NCBI GenBank assembly: GCA_034770075.1
Contig: CM068380.1
Location: 30,380,005 to 30,444,004, forward strand
Direction: 5' to 3'
Length of the DNA: 64,000 nt
Source: Aralia elata
Lineage: Eukaryota > Streptophyta > Magnoliopsida > Apiales > Araliaceae
The first letter of the stretch is position 1. Each line of letters begins with the position of its first letter. Below, one piece after another: positions 19,538 through 30,836 of this stretch. Made by a program: the position numbers and the translations under genes. The notes beneath the pieces were generated by a model. It was not told the DNA's origin and did not search any database. It worked only from the letters and a program-made list of their open reading frames with translations.

Positions 19538-20340
19538 ATGTCTAATTCACTATCACTGCATAGCATATTAGATGCTAATTAATCGGACCGAATTACAACG
19601 GATTGGTTAAGAAATTTGAGAATAGTTCTCAAGGCTGAAAAGCTATCTTATATCCTTAATATGCCTATCCCTGCAATGGTTGCAGACAATGCCTCTGAGG
19701 AAGAGATTGCTACTTTTAGAAAGTGGCAAGATGATGCACAGTTGGCTCAATGCATCATGCTCGCATCCATGAGTAACGAGCTTCAGCGTCAGCATGAAAC
19801 TATGGATGCTCCTACTATACTCTTGCACCTTCAAGGAGTTGAAGGGTGAGGAAAGTAAGACTATTAGATATCAGATATCTAAGGAGCTCTTCCGATCTAG
19901 AATAACCGATGGCACTACAGTATAGATAAATGTCCTCAAAATGATCAATTTGATTGAACAATTGGGACAACTGGTTTTAATGGATGGAGAGTTGATCCAA
20001 GATTTGATCTTGCAATCACATCCGGACTCTTTCTCACAAATTGTAGTGAATTTCACATGAACAAGCTATATGTCAGCCTGCCTGAGTTGCTTAAACATGT
20101 TAAAAACTGTAAAGAGTCACTTTCCAACCAAGAAAGACCAAGTCTTACTGGTAGATGATTCTTCCAGGGAGCGGAAGAGGGCCAAAGGATCTTCTTAAAA
20201 GAAGAACAATTCAAAGAAGGTAAATGAAAAGGCAAAAACAAAGGACAATAAGAACAAGACTGATGCAGATAGCAAATGAGTTTGCTTCCACTGTAATAAG
20301 CTTAGATACTAGAAAGGAAACTGTAAGGAGAATCTTATAG
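19538..20340 (+). pseudogene. gag: C1 gag remnant
   Basis: It starts MSNSLSLHSILDAN, the usual copia Gag N-terminus, and stops at once with TAA. An open part (19616-19849) carries LRIVLKAEKLSYIL and FRKWQDDAQLAQCIMLASM, the UBN2-type Gag core. A frameshift follows, then segments of the same Gag. The zinc knuckle near 20284 reads CFHC, but the metal-binding His is Tyr and the next codon is a stop. C2 shares the first stop, the frameshift and the His-to-Tyr change. Confidence 0.85.
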
Positions 20341-20810
20341 AGGCTAACCAGAAGAAGCTTAGTGAAGCTTCGGTTACAAATATAGGTTTGTTCATAATTG
20401 AAATAAATTTTTCTATAAGTCAGGGTTCTACTTGGGTATTGGATACTAGCTGTAGTTCTCACGTATGAAATCCAATGCAGAGACTAAGCAGAAGTAGAAA
20501 GCTAAACAAAGTAAGTAATCTTACGTGTGAAAAATAGAGCAATGGTTGCTACATTAGCCGTAGGAACTTATATTTTAGCGATGCCTACGGGCAAGTCTAT
20601 TAAGTTAATAAATTGTTATTATGTTCCAGTTCTCTTTAGAAACATTATTTCTTTCCGTTGTTGGACAAGGAAGGTTCTGGTATTATATTTAAGAACAATT
20701 GTTGTTCTATTTATAATGATAATGTTTTGTTTGAAACTGGAAGATTACTTGATAAACTTTGTATACTTGACTTACATGAGAAATAATTTTGTAAATTGAA
20801 CAAACTAATA
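20341..20810 (+). pseudogene. C1 protease and pre-integrase remnant
   Basis: The protease active-site region STWVLDT is followed by SCSSHV (usual form LDTG-C-SH). The Gly of the D-T-G triad is Ser here, whereas in C2 the Gly is present. A TGA follows. A short pre-integrase stretch (LYLTYMRNNF) ends at about 20800. Beyond it, the zinc-binding part of integrase and its first catalytic Asp are missing in both C1 and C2. Confidence 0.8.
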
Positions 20811-21640
20811 AAAGAAAAAGAGATGGTCATTCAAAGAGTTGAATGTGTGTATTTGATGAAATACACTTCGGAATTATTTGAAATGTTCAAAGAATTCAGA
20901 AGTGAAACAAATTGACAAAGTATTAAGATTCTTTGATCAGATCAAGGAAGGAATACATGTGCAATAAGTTTCTAGATCATCTCAAAATGGTATTTTCTCA
21001 TAATGGACACCTCCTGATACGTAATAATTGATTGGTGTATCTAAAAGGAGAAATTGTACCTTGTTGGACATGGTGTAGTTCATAATGATTTTTACCGACA
21101 TTCTAGTATCCATCTAGGGTCAAACCCTAGAAACGGCTGCATATCTACAAAATAAGATAACCTCAAAAATTTGAGCCCAAGACTCCATAAAGGTTATGGA
21201 TAGGAAGGATTCCTACTCTTAAGTATGTTAAGATAAGGGGTTGTCCAGCTTATGTGAAAAGGTTTCAAAGATAAGTCTAGGACAAAATCTGACAAGTGCA
21301 GATTTGTGGGATATCCTAAAGATGTTTAGGGTACTATAATCCTACATGCTACCTTCTTAGATAAATGTGTTTATCATTGAAGGAGCTAGTGGGAGGGTAA
21401 TAGATCTTGAAGGAGTTCAAGAACCACAAAGCACTTTAAGTCGAACCGAGGAACCTGTAGATAGACCTATTGTACCACAACCGAATCGTAAATCTGGAAG
21501 AGTACCGAAGATACCTGGGAGGTATGGATTCATCATAGAGGATGATGATGAGGTACGCATCATAGAGGATGATGATCCGGTTATATACAATGAGGCTATA
21601 AGTAGAAAACACTCAGAGAAATAGCAGATGGCCATAAAAT
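20811..21640 (+). pseudogene. C1 integrase C-terminal half and linker
   Basis: Recognisable pieces include the copia integrase part corresponding to FEMFKEFR, KILRS, the TLLDMVRSMM-like helix and KPYELWFGR-like remains, in several frames. The open piece at 21367-21624 (FIIEGASGRVIDLEGVQEPQ) is the acidic linker before RT, with RKSGRVPKIPGRYGF and two runs of Asp. Many stops make the product nonfunctional. Confidence 0.75.
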
Positions 21641-22975
21641 CCGAAATGGACTCTATGTATAAGAACCAAGTATAGACTCTGGTATATATGGGTCTTTAAG
21701 AGAAAGACTGGGGCAAATGGCAAGGTAGACACCTATAAGACCATACCTGTTTAAAAGGTTTTTCAAGTCAAGGAGTTAACTGTGATAAAACCTTACTATC
21801 GGGTAATGCTCAAGTCCATTTGGATTTTGCTTGTGATTGCAGCTTATTACGAAATCTGACAAAATGGATGTGGAGACGTCCTTCCTCAATGAAGGCTTGA
21901 GGAGAATGTATGTATGATAGAACCAGAGGAATTTGTTTCAAAGGTTGTAGCAAATCGTGTTTTAAGCTACAATGATCCATTTATAGATTGAAGCAAGCTT
22001 CTCAAAGATGGAACATTCATTTTGATGAGACAATCAAAAGAGTTTGATTTTATCAAAAATGGGAATGAACCTAGTGTGTACAAAAGGGTCAGTAGGAGCG
22101 CTGTGACATTCTTGGTATTATATGTTGATATACTACTGACAAGGAATAACACACTAATGCTACAATCAGTAAAGATAAAATTGTCTAAACATTCCTCCAT
22201 GAATGCCTTGGGAGGAGCATCCTATAAATTGGGGATATAAATCTATATAGATAGATTTAAAAGGATGTTCGGCTTGACCCAAGGAACGTATATTCATTTG
22301 ATGCTAAAGGCGTTTAGCATGGCAAACTCCAAGCGAAGTCTCATGATGATGAGTCATGGAGTGTATCTCTCTAAAATTGTCTCCAATTAAAAGAGAGATC
22401 GCATGAGTTACTATCATGTATGCAGTGAATATACAAGGCCTGATGTTGATCAGTCATATTCTGGACATGATCACTATAAGACAGTGATAAACATCTTTAG
22501 GTACTTAACCGGTACTGAAGATGTGATTATGATTCATGGTAGGTCTGAATTAAAACTAGAGGGCTAAACAGACTCAAGTTTTTCAGACTGACAAAGACGA
22601 TAACAAATCCACTTTAAGGTAAATCGTTACTTTGAAAGGTGGTGCAGTGAATTGGAAAGGTTCCAAACAGGAAAGAGTTACTGGTTTAGTGACAAAGACA
22701 AAGTATATAGCTATAAATGAAGCTGCAAGTTGATTGTTTGGATAAAAAGTTCATCACAGAACTAGGAATAGTTCCTAAGTCTCATCTTGGATTCAAACAT
22801 GTGTTGCGGGACTTTCATTTGATTAGTGGAATCATTGAAAGAGGATAAGTCACTATAGAGATAGTGGACTCTCAATAACAACATTGCATATCCATTTACT
22901 GAAGCTTTATCCAAACAGCAGGATGATCGTCACTTAGAGAAGAAGGGTATTAGATACCATGACGATTGGCTTTAG
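21641..22975 (+). pseudogene. C1 RT and RNase H remnant
   Basis: RT segments are recognisable (KMDVETSFLNE; FIKNGNEPSVYKR; TFLVLYVDILL). The catalytic YVDD box reads YVDILL, so one Asp codon is absent. C2 has the same loss. The RNase H part contains AVNWKGSK, TKTKYIAINEAAS and the end segment HLEKKGIRYHDDWL before TAG at 22973. Stops and shifts are frequent. Confidence 0.85.
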
Positions 22976-24721
22976 TGCAAGTGGGAGATTCGGTTATTAA
23001 AGGCATTTTATATTATCTACATTGTGCTGTTATATTAAATGTGATAAACCCATAGTTTTGAGAAATGCTTTTAGAATCATGATGGGGATCATGCTAATGA
23101 GATCTAAATTCTAGATAGCTCACAAACTTAAATTGTTCCTAATCGATGGATTACTAAAAAGGGGATTAGTGAATCCGGATAGATTAGTACATACGTTGCT
23201 TGCTCTTATGAAGAGAATGATTGATCTCATAATCATTTGTGTGGAGACACTAAAGCAAGTATGTAGGTGCTTATTAGAGAATAAGTTCACTGAACGTGGC
23301 TCGCTAAGGAATACTTAATGGAGTTTTACTCGCCTGTCAATAGGAATTCCTCTAGTGATAGTAGTACAAGTGATCCTTGGACTTGAGATCATCATAGTAT
23401 CTTGTGTATGATGAGTTATACTTTGACATGTCCCTTAAGACCTTTAGGGTATATCAAAGGGTATGATTGGGTATAACAAGTTGTACATGGAGATAGGTGA
23501 ATGATCAACAAAGAATCTACCACTTCTAGTAAAAGGAGAGAATGTCCTATGTGATTCGATAAATGACGACTCAGAAGTCTTTGGCCAAAGCAGAATGAAA
23601 TTAGAAAAGAGTTTCTAATTTGCATTATCAGAGTTGTGCATTTCAGAATCGAAATACATATAATTAAATAAAATAAGACTTGACAGTAATTCCATGTCTT
23701 ATATTTAATTGGGACATTGTATGGTAGAAGGATTGAATTGTACGGTAACTATGCACTGAAAGGTTCTTTTATGATTAATGTTGAAATCTATATTATCTGG
23801 AAAGTCGTTGATCGCTAAGGGGGCTTACCCTTATTGTAGAATAAATATTATTTATTTAAATAAATTAAATAGTTTAATTTATTTATTTAAATAAGATTAG
23901 AATTGTTCTAATTGATTTATTCACAACCGGTTTAATATGGAGAACCTAAAGGGTCACACCGCAAAAGGAAAATATTTATTTAAGAAGTAAATGGCATAAT
24001 TGTAATAATAATTTAAGTGTATTTAATTTAGTCTATGGAGATAGAATAAATTAAATAGCTTAATATTTATTATTTAATATTTTAGAAATATTAAATATAA
24101 ATTAATAAGAGGAGTCTTATTATTATTATTACTATTACTATTATTTAATTCCTAATAGGGATTGGGAATTAATTAATAGAAGTACTCTCACATGAATTTC
24201 TAATTGGTTTAGGAGTTTAATTTAATTAAAGGAGTTTAATTAGAATAGAAACCCTAATCCTAAATAGTTTAGGGAAGGGTTTTCCTACATCTATAAATAA
24301 GAGAAGTCTTATCATAGATTAGGGTTACACACTCTTGCATAAGAATTGTAAAGAGTACTTGCAATTTCTATAGAGATAGAAACTAGGGTTTTGCCAACAC
24401 CCATCTTCTTGAACAAGTATTATTCCTTGGTGGATCACCTCTAGAGGCCAAACACTTGGGTGGCTAACGTTGATCAAAGGAAGGAATTTAATCGGTGGAA
24501 CTCAAGGAAAACGCGAAGGAATTGGAGGTGAACTTGTACCTGAGGAAGCTAGAATTCTACAAGGGTATAATTCTTATTATCCATCTCTTTTGTTTAATTA
24601 ATAATTGTGCATAAAGAAAGATCATGGTGATGGTTTGTATAAAATTTTAAAGTCTGATTTTATCGCGCTTCCGCTTTATTAATGTAATTTGATTGCATGT
24701 TCGCGTTATACAAACCTAACA
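22976..24721 (+). repeat. C1 polypurine tract and 3' LTR with 5' deletion
   Basis: GTGCAAGTGGGAGA precedes the LTR. Compared with C2, the first bases of the LTR (from TGAAAGTAG to about AATCTT, near 54 bases) are missing. The tract joins straight to ATTCGGTTATTAAAG at 22988. ATT is shared at both sides of the deletion. The rest is nearly identical to 15798-17532 and ends CCTAACA at 24721. Confidence 0.9.
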
Positions 24722-24726
24722 CCCAA

Positions 24727-25076
24727 ATCTTCGCAATCTACTCGTTTGAGTCCTTTCGATTGGAGCGGATTTGGGTGGTGCGTTTCCTGAGCCATCTCCG
24801 GGGAGCAGCCCCTTCGAGTCCAGTAATAAGCAACCGACAGGTTCACCTCAGGAGGAGGTACTCTCTCAACATACATTCACATTCATCGTCCTCACCGTAT
24901 GCAAATGATTACTCAAAAGTAAAGCAATTCCATTCAAATATCCACTTATTTGGACAAAACGCACATTCACACAACAAAACGTATAACAGATCAAAATATC
25001 TCATGCACGCACATATTCATGAATTTTAAAGGATAGGAGAGCATCAAGATTTAAACGCGGCTTAAGCTCTCTAATG
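24727..25076 (-). other. O1 5' leader, LTR-proximal part
   Basis: This is noncoding sequence between C1 and the O1 primer site. It contains GGAGGAGGTACTC. No extra ORF as in Ogre proper is visible: the frame at 24697-25029 is on the wrong strand and crosses the C1 boundary. Confidence 0.7.
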
Positions 25077-25094
25077 TCCCCAGCAGAGTCGCCA
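25077..25094 (-). other. O1 primer binding site
   Basis: On the coding strand TGGCGACTCTGCTGGGGA lies two bases after the 5' LTR. A long perfect match to a tRNA 3' end (TCCCCAGCAGAGTCGCCA) is expected. I recall this type of site as tRNA-Arg in Ogre elements, but I have not checked this. Confidence 0.85.
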
Positions 25095-25096
25095 GC

Positions 25097-27092
25097 TGTC
25101 GACGCCGGGTTTTCTCGCCTCTTCCGATTTTTAACCTTTTGATTGAATGATTTTGGGGAAAAGGTCGGCATTAATGTCGACGGGGTTTTGAAAGATCGTT
25201 TTTTATGATGAGCCAATTAACCAGAGTCGCCAGTTGGTATATTTGAAATGGATGTACCAACTCATCCGAGTTTTCGTTTTTTATAAATCGCTGGCTCATA
25301 TGTGACTCCGAATTAATTGGTCTGCGAATTTGAGATTCATAGAGTTCGGGGGCTTGCTTAAGTGAGGGGAAGGTGTTAGGCACCCCTCGACTTCCGTGAA
25401 ACACGGTTACCGCAATCTTGATGCTTTCCTATCCTTTAATTCATGAAATGTGTATAAATGCGTGTGTGTGGGTGTGCCTAATGAATTGTTGTGGTGAGTT
25501 TTGTAAAAAAAAAAAGGAATCCTTTTTGGTGTTTTATGAAAGAAACGTGTTTTATTTGGAGAATGCTTTAGAATGTCTTTTGGCCTATTCGAGAAAGCTT
25601 AACTTCCTTATGAGAAAGATTTGATTTTAATTGTCAAAACTATGAGATTTTTCATTAAGTGTTGTTTTGGCAAAACATGAATTTATAAAACCTTAACCAA
25701 AATAGGAATCGAGATTTATACGTTGCTTTCATAAATGATGGGAAATTTATAGGATCTCTTTCGCCCTATGTATCAAGGTTTAGTAAAACGTTTATTTCAT
25801 TCATAAAGCCATTTTTGGTGATGTTTGAAAATGATTTCCCTTGGCCTTCTCGTTTAATAGGAATCGACATTTATTAACACTTCCAATTTTTAACATCGTG
25901 ATTCTAATAACCTAGCTTGTTTAATTTTAAATAAAAACCCTTCATCGTTTAATCTTTGAAATCATTTTTTCGTGTCACAAAATCTAATCAAGCATGAACA
26001 CGCGTCGGGGCTATCCATGGGCATGTAAGCCATCAAAACATCCCCGAACGCCAACAATCACATGTTCCACTATTACGGGGCCTTAAATCCGATTTTCGCC
26101 TTAGCGTCGTTTTAAGGCCCGACGATTACATGTTACAAAAACGAGTACTTTGAATCTATTACATATGTCAAAACGTCCATCATCGGATTTGGACCACGGG
26201 GTCGCGTTCCTAGGCTCAGACCTGAGATTGCTACATGCCCACGAAATGAATACTACATAACTAACCAACCCGGATTTATCTAATACACCATGATATCCGA
26301 AAATGATAATCTAAATAAATTACACCCAATAAATCACCATAAACAAGCTAGAAATTTCACCAATTGGATATCCTCGGGTTATTAGGAAGAATTTTGTTCC
26401 GATGGAACCCTCGCTAATAATCCCTAATCCATTATCCCACCGTAAATTTCATGAAAACTACATTTAATTCAACCACATGATATGATATAAATTGCTAGAA
26501 CAAAGGGAATTTTCACCTTACAAATGATCTCAAATGGATGTGAACTTGTGTATTTGAATAGGATAAGGAGTATATTTGATACAATCAAAATCAAAAGAAT
26601 ATGAATCCTCTCTTTTTTCTCTCTTTTCTTCCTATTTGGTTGCAAAAACTTGCTATATTTCCTCTCTATTTCTGTGCTTCTTGCTGCTGCTGAATCCTTT
26701 CTTTTTCCAAAACTGCTCAACCTTCAACCTCTTGTATGCTGCAACGAAACTGAGCTGAAATAGGCTGGCGAAAGCCAGCCGCAGATTGATCCGCGGCTGG
26801 ACGGTTTGACTTTCTCGATTTTCGTGTCACGCCTCGATTTTCGTGCCGTAGCGTCGATTTTCGCTAACAGGCTCGTATTTTGCAGTCCGGGAATTTTCGG
26901 GAGACCACACCTCATTCGGGAATGCCCGCTTCGGACGGCCTTATTGCCATGTCAGCTTTGGTCGTCAATCATTTCGGTGGTGTTGGACGTTCGCACTTGT
27001 GCCCACTCCTTCGCTCCCGCAAGCCGGTTCAATTGACAATTTTGCCCTCTTGTCATGGTTAGTACAGGGAACGCAAAAATTGGGTGTCTACA
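25097..27092 (-). repeat. O1 5' LTR, complete
   Basis: 1996 bp, with termini TGTAGACACC...GGCGTCGACA on the coding strand. The match to the 3' LTR at 376-2068 is very high. The extra 0.3 kb (about 26790-27092) is the U3 start. The same LTR occurs as a solo copy at 40177-42213. The paired hairpins are at 25364-25406. Confidence 0.94.
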
Positions 27093-28249
27093 GATAACTT
27101 AGAAGTCTTTGGCCAAAGTAGAATGAAATTAAAAAGGTGTTTCTAATTTGCATTATTTAGAGTTGTGCATTTGAGAATCGAAATACATATAATCAAATCA
27201 AATAAGACTTAACAGTAATTTCATCTCTTATATTTGATTGGGACATTGTATGGTAGAAGGATTGAATTGTACGGTAACTTTTCACTAAAATTTTCTTTTG
27301 TGATTAATGTTGAAATCTATATTATCTGAAAAGTTGTTGATTGCTAAGGGGGCTTACCCTTATTGTTGAATAAATATTATTTATTTAAATAAATTAAATA
27401 ATTTAATTTATTTACTTAAATAAGATTAAAATTGTTCTAATTGATTTATTCACAACCGGTTTAATATGGACAACCTAATGGGTCACACCACAAAAGAAAA
27501 ATATTTATTTAAGAAGTAAATAACATAATCGTAATAATATATTAAGTATATTTAATTTATGCTATGGTCATAGAATAAATTAAATAGCTTAATATTTATT
27601 ATTTAATATTTTGAAAATATTAAATATAAATTAATAAGAGGAGTCTTATTAATATTATTACTGTTATTATTATTTAATTTGTAATTGGTTTAGGCATTAA
27701 TTAATATAAGTACTCTCATAAGTTCCTAGTTGGATTAGGAGACTAATTAATTAAAAGAGTTTAATTAATTAAATAAAATCCTATTCCTAAATAGTTTAGG
27801 AGGGTTGCCTACATCTATAAATAAGAGGAGTCTTATTATGGATTGGTGTTAAACAGTGAGACACACTTCCAATAGTTAGGAGAGTACTTACAATTTTTAT
27901 AGAGATAGAAACTAGGGTTTTGCCAACGCCCATCTTTTTGAATACATATTATTCCTTGGTGGATTATCTCTAGAGACCAAACACTTGGGTGGCTAACGTT
28001 GATCAAAGGAAGGAATCTAACCGGTGAATTCAAGTAGAATGCGAATGATTTGGAGTTGAACTTGTACCTGAGGAAGCTTTGATCTACGAGGGTATGAATC
28101 TGATTCTCTATATCTTTCGTTAATTGATAATTGAGCACAAGAAAGGATCATGGTGATGGTTTTCATAAAATTTTAAAATCTAATTTTATCGCGCTTCCGC
28201 ACTATTTATGTAATTTGATTGCATGTTCGCACTATATACAAACCTATCA
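27093..28249 (+). mobile_element. Copia-family LTR-A, second part
   Basis: After GATAA (27093-27097, target-site copy) the LTR resumes at the AACTCAGAAGTCTTTGG-like segment and runs to CCTATCA at 28249. The TATA box is at 27816-27823. No PBS follows, so this is a solo LTR or the 3' LTR of an element lying to the left of the window. It shows more differences and small indels than the C1 and C2 LTRs, so it is older. Confidence 0.92.
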
Positions 28250-29018
28250 GTGTTTCCCGAGGAGCATCCACAAGGATTACCACCTATTCGGGGGATTGAG
28301 CATCAAATTGACTTCATACCCAGTGCTTCCATTCCAAATCGTCCAACCTATCAAAGTACTCCTGAGGAGACGAAGGAATTACAATGACAAGTTAGCGAGC
28401 TGATGGAGAAAGGGTTCGTAAGGGAGAGCATGATTCCATCATGTGAAGTTCCAGTGATCTTTGTGCCAAAGAAGGATGGAAAATGATGGATGTGTATCGA
28501 TTGTCGTGCGGTAAATAATATTACGGTAAAATATCGACATCCTATTCCTCGTTTAGATGATATGCTAGATGAATTGCATGGTTTATGTGTGTTTCCTAAA
28601 ATTGACTTGAGAAGTGGTTATCATCAAATTAGAATGCAAGAGGGTGATGAATGGAAAACTGCTTTTAAAACGAAATATGGGTTATATGAGTGGTTAGTAT
28701 TACCTTTCGGTCTAACTAATGCTCCTAGTACTTTCATGAGATTGATGAACTATGTTTTCCGTCCATTCATTGGAAAATTTGTGGCAGTATATTTTGATGA
28801 TATCTTGATCTATAACAAATACTTGGGAGAACATGCGTTGCATTTAAAATTTGTTGTAGATGTTCTTAGAAAAGAGAAGTTGTTTGCTAACATGGATAAA
28901 TGCACATTTTGTACGGATAGAATTGTGTTCCTTGGTTTTGTTATTAGTTCACATGGAGTACATGTTGATGAAGAGAAGATACATGCAATTCGTGAATGGC
29001 CGAGTCCGACGAATGTGA
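28250..29018 (+). pseudogene. Gypsy reverse transcriptase fragment G1
   Basis: The fragment begins at VFPEEHPQGLPP and runs through VPVIFVPKKDGK, FPKIDLRSGYHQIRM and FGLTNAPSTFM to the active site VYFDDILIY, then HAIREWPSPTN. Motif A Asp and both catalytic Asp of the YFDD box are present. TGA stops occur at about 28384 and 28484. The C2 insertion interrupts the next codons. After C2 (38049 on) the frame resumes for about ten residues (VRSFHGL). The rest of the element is absent. It is a Ty3/gypsy RT from a different family from G2-G4. Confidence 0.9.
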
Positions 29019-30821
29019 TGAAAGTAGTATGCACACAAGCCAATCATATTTGATATGATGTATCATATACTTTGTAATCTTATTCGTTTGTAAAAGGCAT
29101 TTTACATTATCTACATAGTGCTGTTATATTAAATGTGATAAACCCATAGTTTTGAGCAATGTTTTTAGAATCATGATGGTGATCATGCTAATGAGATCTA
29201 AATTCTAGATAGCTCAAAAACTAAAATCGTTCCTAATCGATGGATTACTAAAAAGGGGATTAGTGAATCCGGATAGATTAGTACATACATTGCTTGCTCT
29301 TATGAAGAGGATGATTGATCTCATAATCATTTGTGTGGAGACACTAAAGCAAGTATGTAGGTGCTTATTAGAGAATAAGTTCACTGAACGTGGCTCGCTA
29401 AGGAATACCTAATGGAGTTTTACTCGCCTGTCAATAGGAATTCCTCTAGTGATAGTAGTACAAGTGATCCTTGGACTTGAGATCATCATAGTATCTTGTG
29501 TATGATGAGTTATACTTTGACATGTCCCTTAAGACCCTTAGGGTATATCAAAGGGAATGATTGGGTATAATAAGTTATACATGGAGATAGGTGAATGATC
29601 AACAAAGAATCTACCACTTCTAGTAAAAGGAGTGAATGTCCTATGTGATTCGATAAATGACGACTCAGAAGTCTTTGGCCAAAGCAGAATGAAATTAGAA
29701 AGGAGTTTCTAATTTGCATTATCAGAGTTGTGCATTTGAGAATCGAAATACATATAATTAAATAAATAAGACTTGACAGTAATTCCATGTCTTATATTTA
29801 ATTGGGACATTGTATGGTAGAAGGAATGAATTGTACGATAACTATTCACTGAAAGGTTCTTTTGTGATTAAAGTTGAAATCTATATTATCTGGAAAGTCA
29901 TTGATCGCTAAGGGGGCTTACCCTTATTGTAGAATAAATATTATTTATTTAAATGAATTAAATAGTTTAATTTATTTATTTAAATAATATTAGAATTGTT
30001 CTAATTGATTTATTCACATCTGGTTTAATATGGAGAACCTAAAGGTCACACCGCAAAAGAAAAATATTTATTTAAGAAGTAAATGGCATAATTGTAATAA
30101 TAAGTTAAGTGTATTTAATTTAATCTATGGAGATAGAATAAATTAAATAACTTAATATTTATTATTTAATATTTTGGAAATTTTAATATAAATTAATAAG
30201 AGGAGTCTTATTATTATTATTACTATTACTATTATTTAATTCCTAATAGGGATTGAGAATTAATTAATAGAAGTACTCTCTCATGAATTCTAATTGGATT
30301 AGGAGTTCAATTAATTAAAGGAGTTTAATTAAAATAAAAACCCTAATCCTAAATAGTTTAGGAGGGTTCCCTATATCTATAAATAAGAGGAATCTTATCA
30401 TGATTTGGGGTTAGACAATTTACACACTCTTCCATGAAAATTGGAGAGAGAGAGTACTTGCAATTTCTATAGAGATAGAAACTAGGGTTTTGCCAAACCC
30501 ATCTTCTTGAATAACTATTATTCCTTGGTGGATCACCTCTAGAGGCCAAACACTTGGGTGGCTAACGTTGATCAAAGGAAGGAATCTCATTGGTGAAATT
30601 CAAGGAGAACGCGAATGAATTGGAGGTGAACTTGTACCTGAGGAAGCACGGTTCTACGAGGGTATAATTTCTTAATCTCTATCTCTTTCGTTTAATTGAT
30701 AATTGAGTACATGGATGATCATGGTGATGGTTTGTATGAAAAATTTTAAAATCCGTTTTATCGCGCTTCCGCACTATTTATGTAATTTGATTGCATATTC
30801 GCGCTATGTACAAACCTAACA
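29019..30821 (+). repeat. C2 5' LTR
   Basis: 1803 bp, TGAAAGTAGT to CCTAACA, TATA box at 30378-30385. It carries a short segment (GTATCATAT-like, near 29058) that C1 lacks. The primer site follows at 30823. Confidence 0.94.
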
Positions 30822-30822
30822 G

Positions 30823-30836
30823 TGGTATCAAGAGCC
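30823..30836 (+). other. C2 primer binding site (initiator-Met tRNA)
   Basis: TGGTATCAAGAGCC lies one base after the LTR end, identical to C1. Confidence 0.9.

Larger units (their letters stand above)
15744..24721 (+). mobile_element. Ty1/copia element C1, nested in O1
   Basis: It starts TGAAAGTAGT and ends CCTAACA, with 5-bp duplication CCCAA on both sides (15739-15743 and 24722-24726). Order: LTR, PBS, long AT-rich leader with repeats, degraded gag-pol on the plus strand, polypurine tract, LTR. It is about 9.0 kb. The same family occurs as C2, LTR-A and a solo LTR at 50243-52044. The coding region is broken throughout, and the first part of integrase is deleted. It is inserted in the opposite orientation to O1. 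Confidence 0.95.
376..27092 (-). mobile_element. Tat/Ogre-like Ty3/gypsy LTR retrotransposon O1, complete in outline
   Basis: The element starts with TGTCGACGCC and ends with GGTGTCTACA, which are inverted termini of the TG...CA type. It is flanked by the 5-bp duplication GATAA (371-375 and 27093-27097). It spans 26.7 kb, or about 17.7 kb without the nested copia C1. Coding order on the minus strand is gag, protease, RT, RNase H, second RNase H, integrase. Between integrase and the 3' LTR lie two genes on the plus strand and a tandem repeat. Large size, the second RNase H domain, the pol intron, the extra reading frames beyond pol and 3' tandem repeats are established hallmarks of the Tat clade (Ogre and relatives). 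Assignment to Ogre proper is uncertain, because no extra ORF precedes gag. Frameshifts and stop codons suggest it is now inactive. Confidence 0.92.

Noticed and set aside
24697..25029. Possible extra ORF before gag, as in Ogre proper
   Set aside because: The frame is on the opposite strand, starts inside the C1 LTR and has no recognisable domain.
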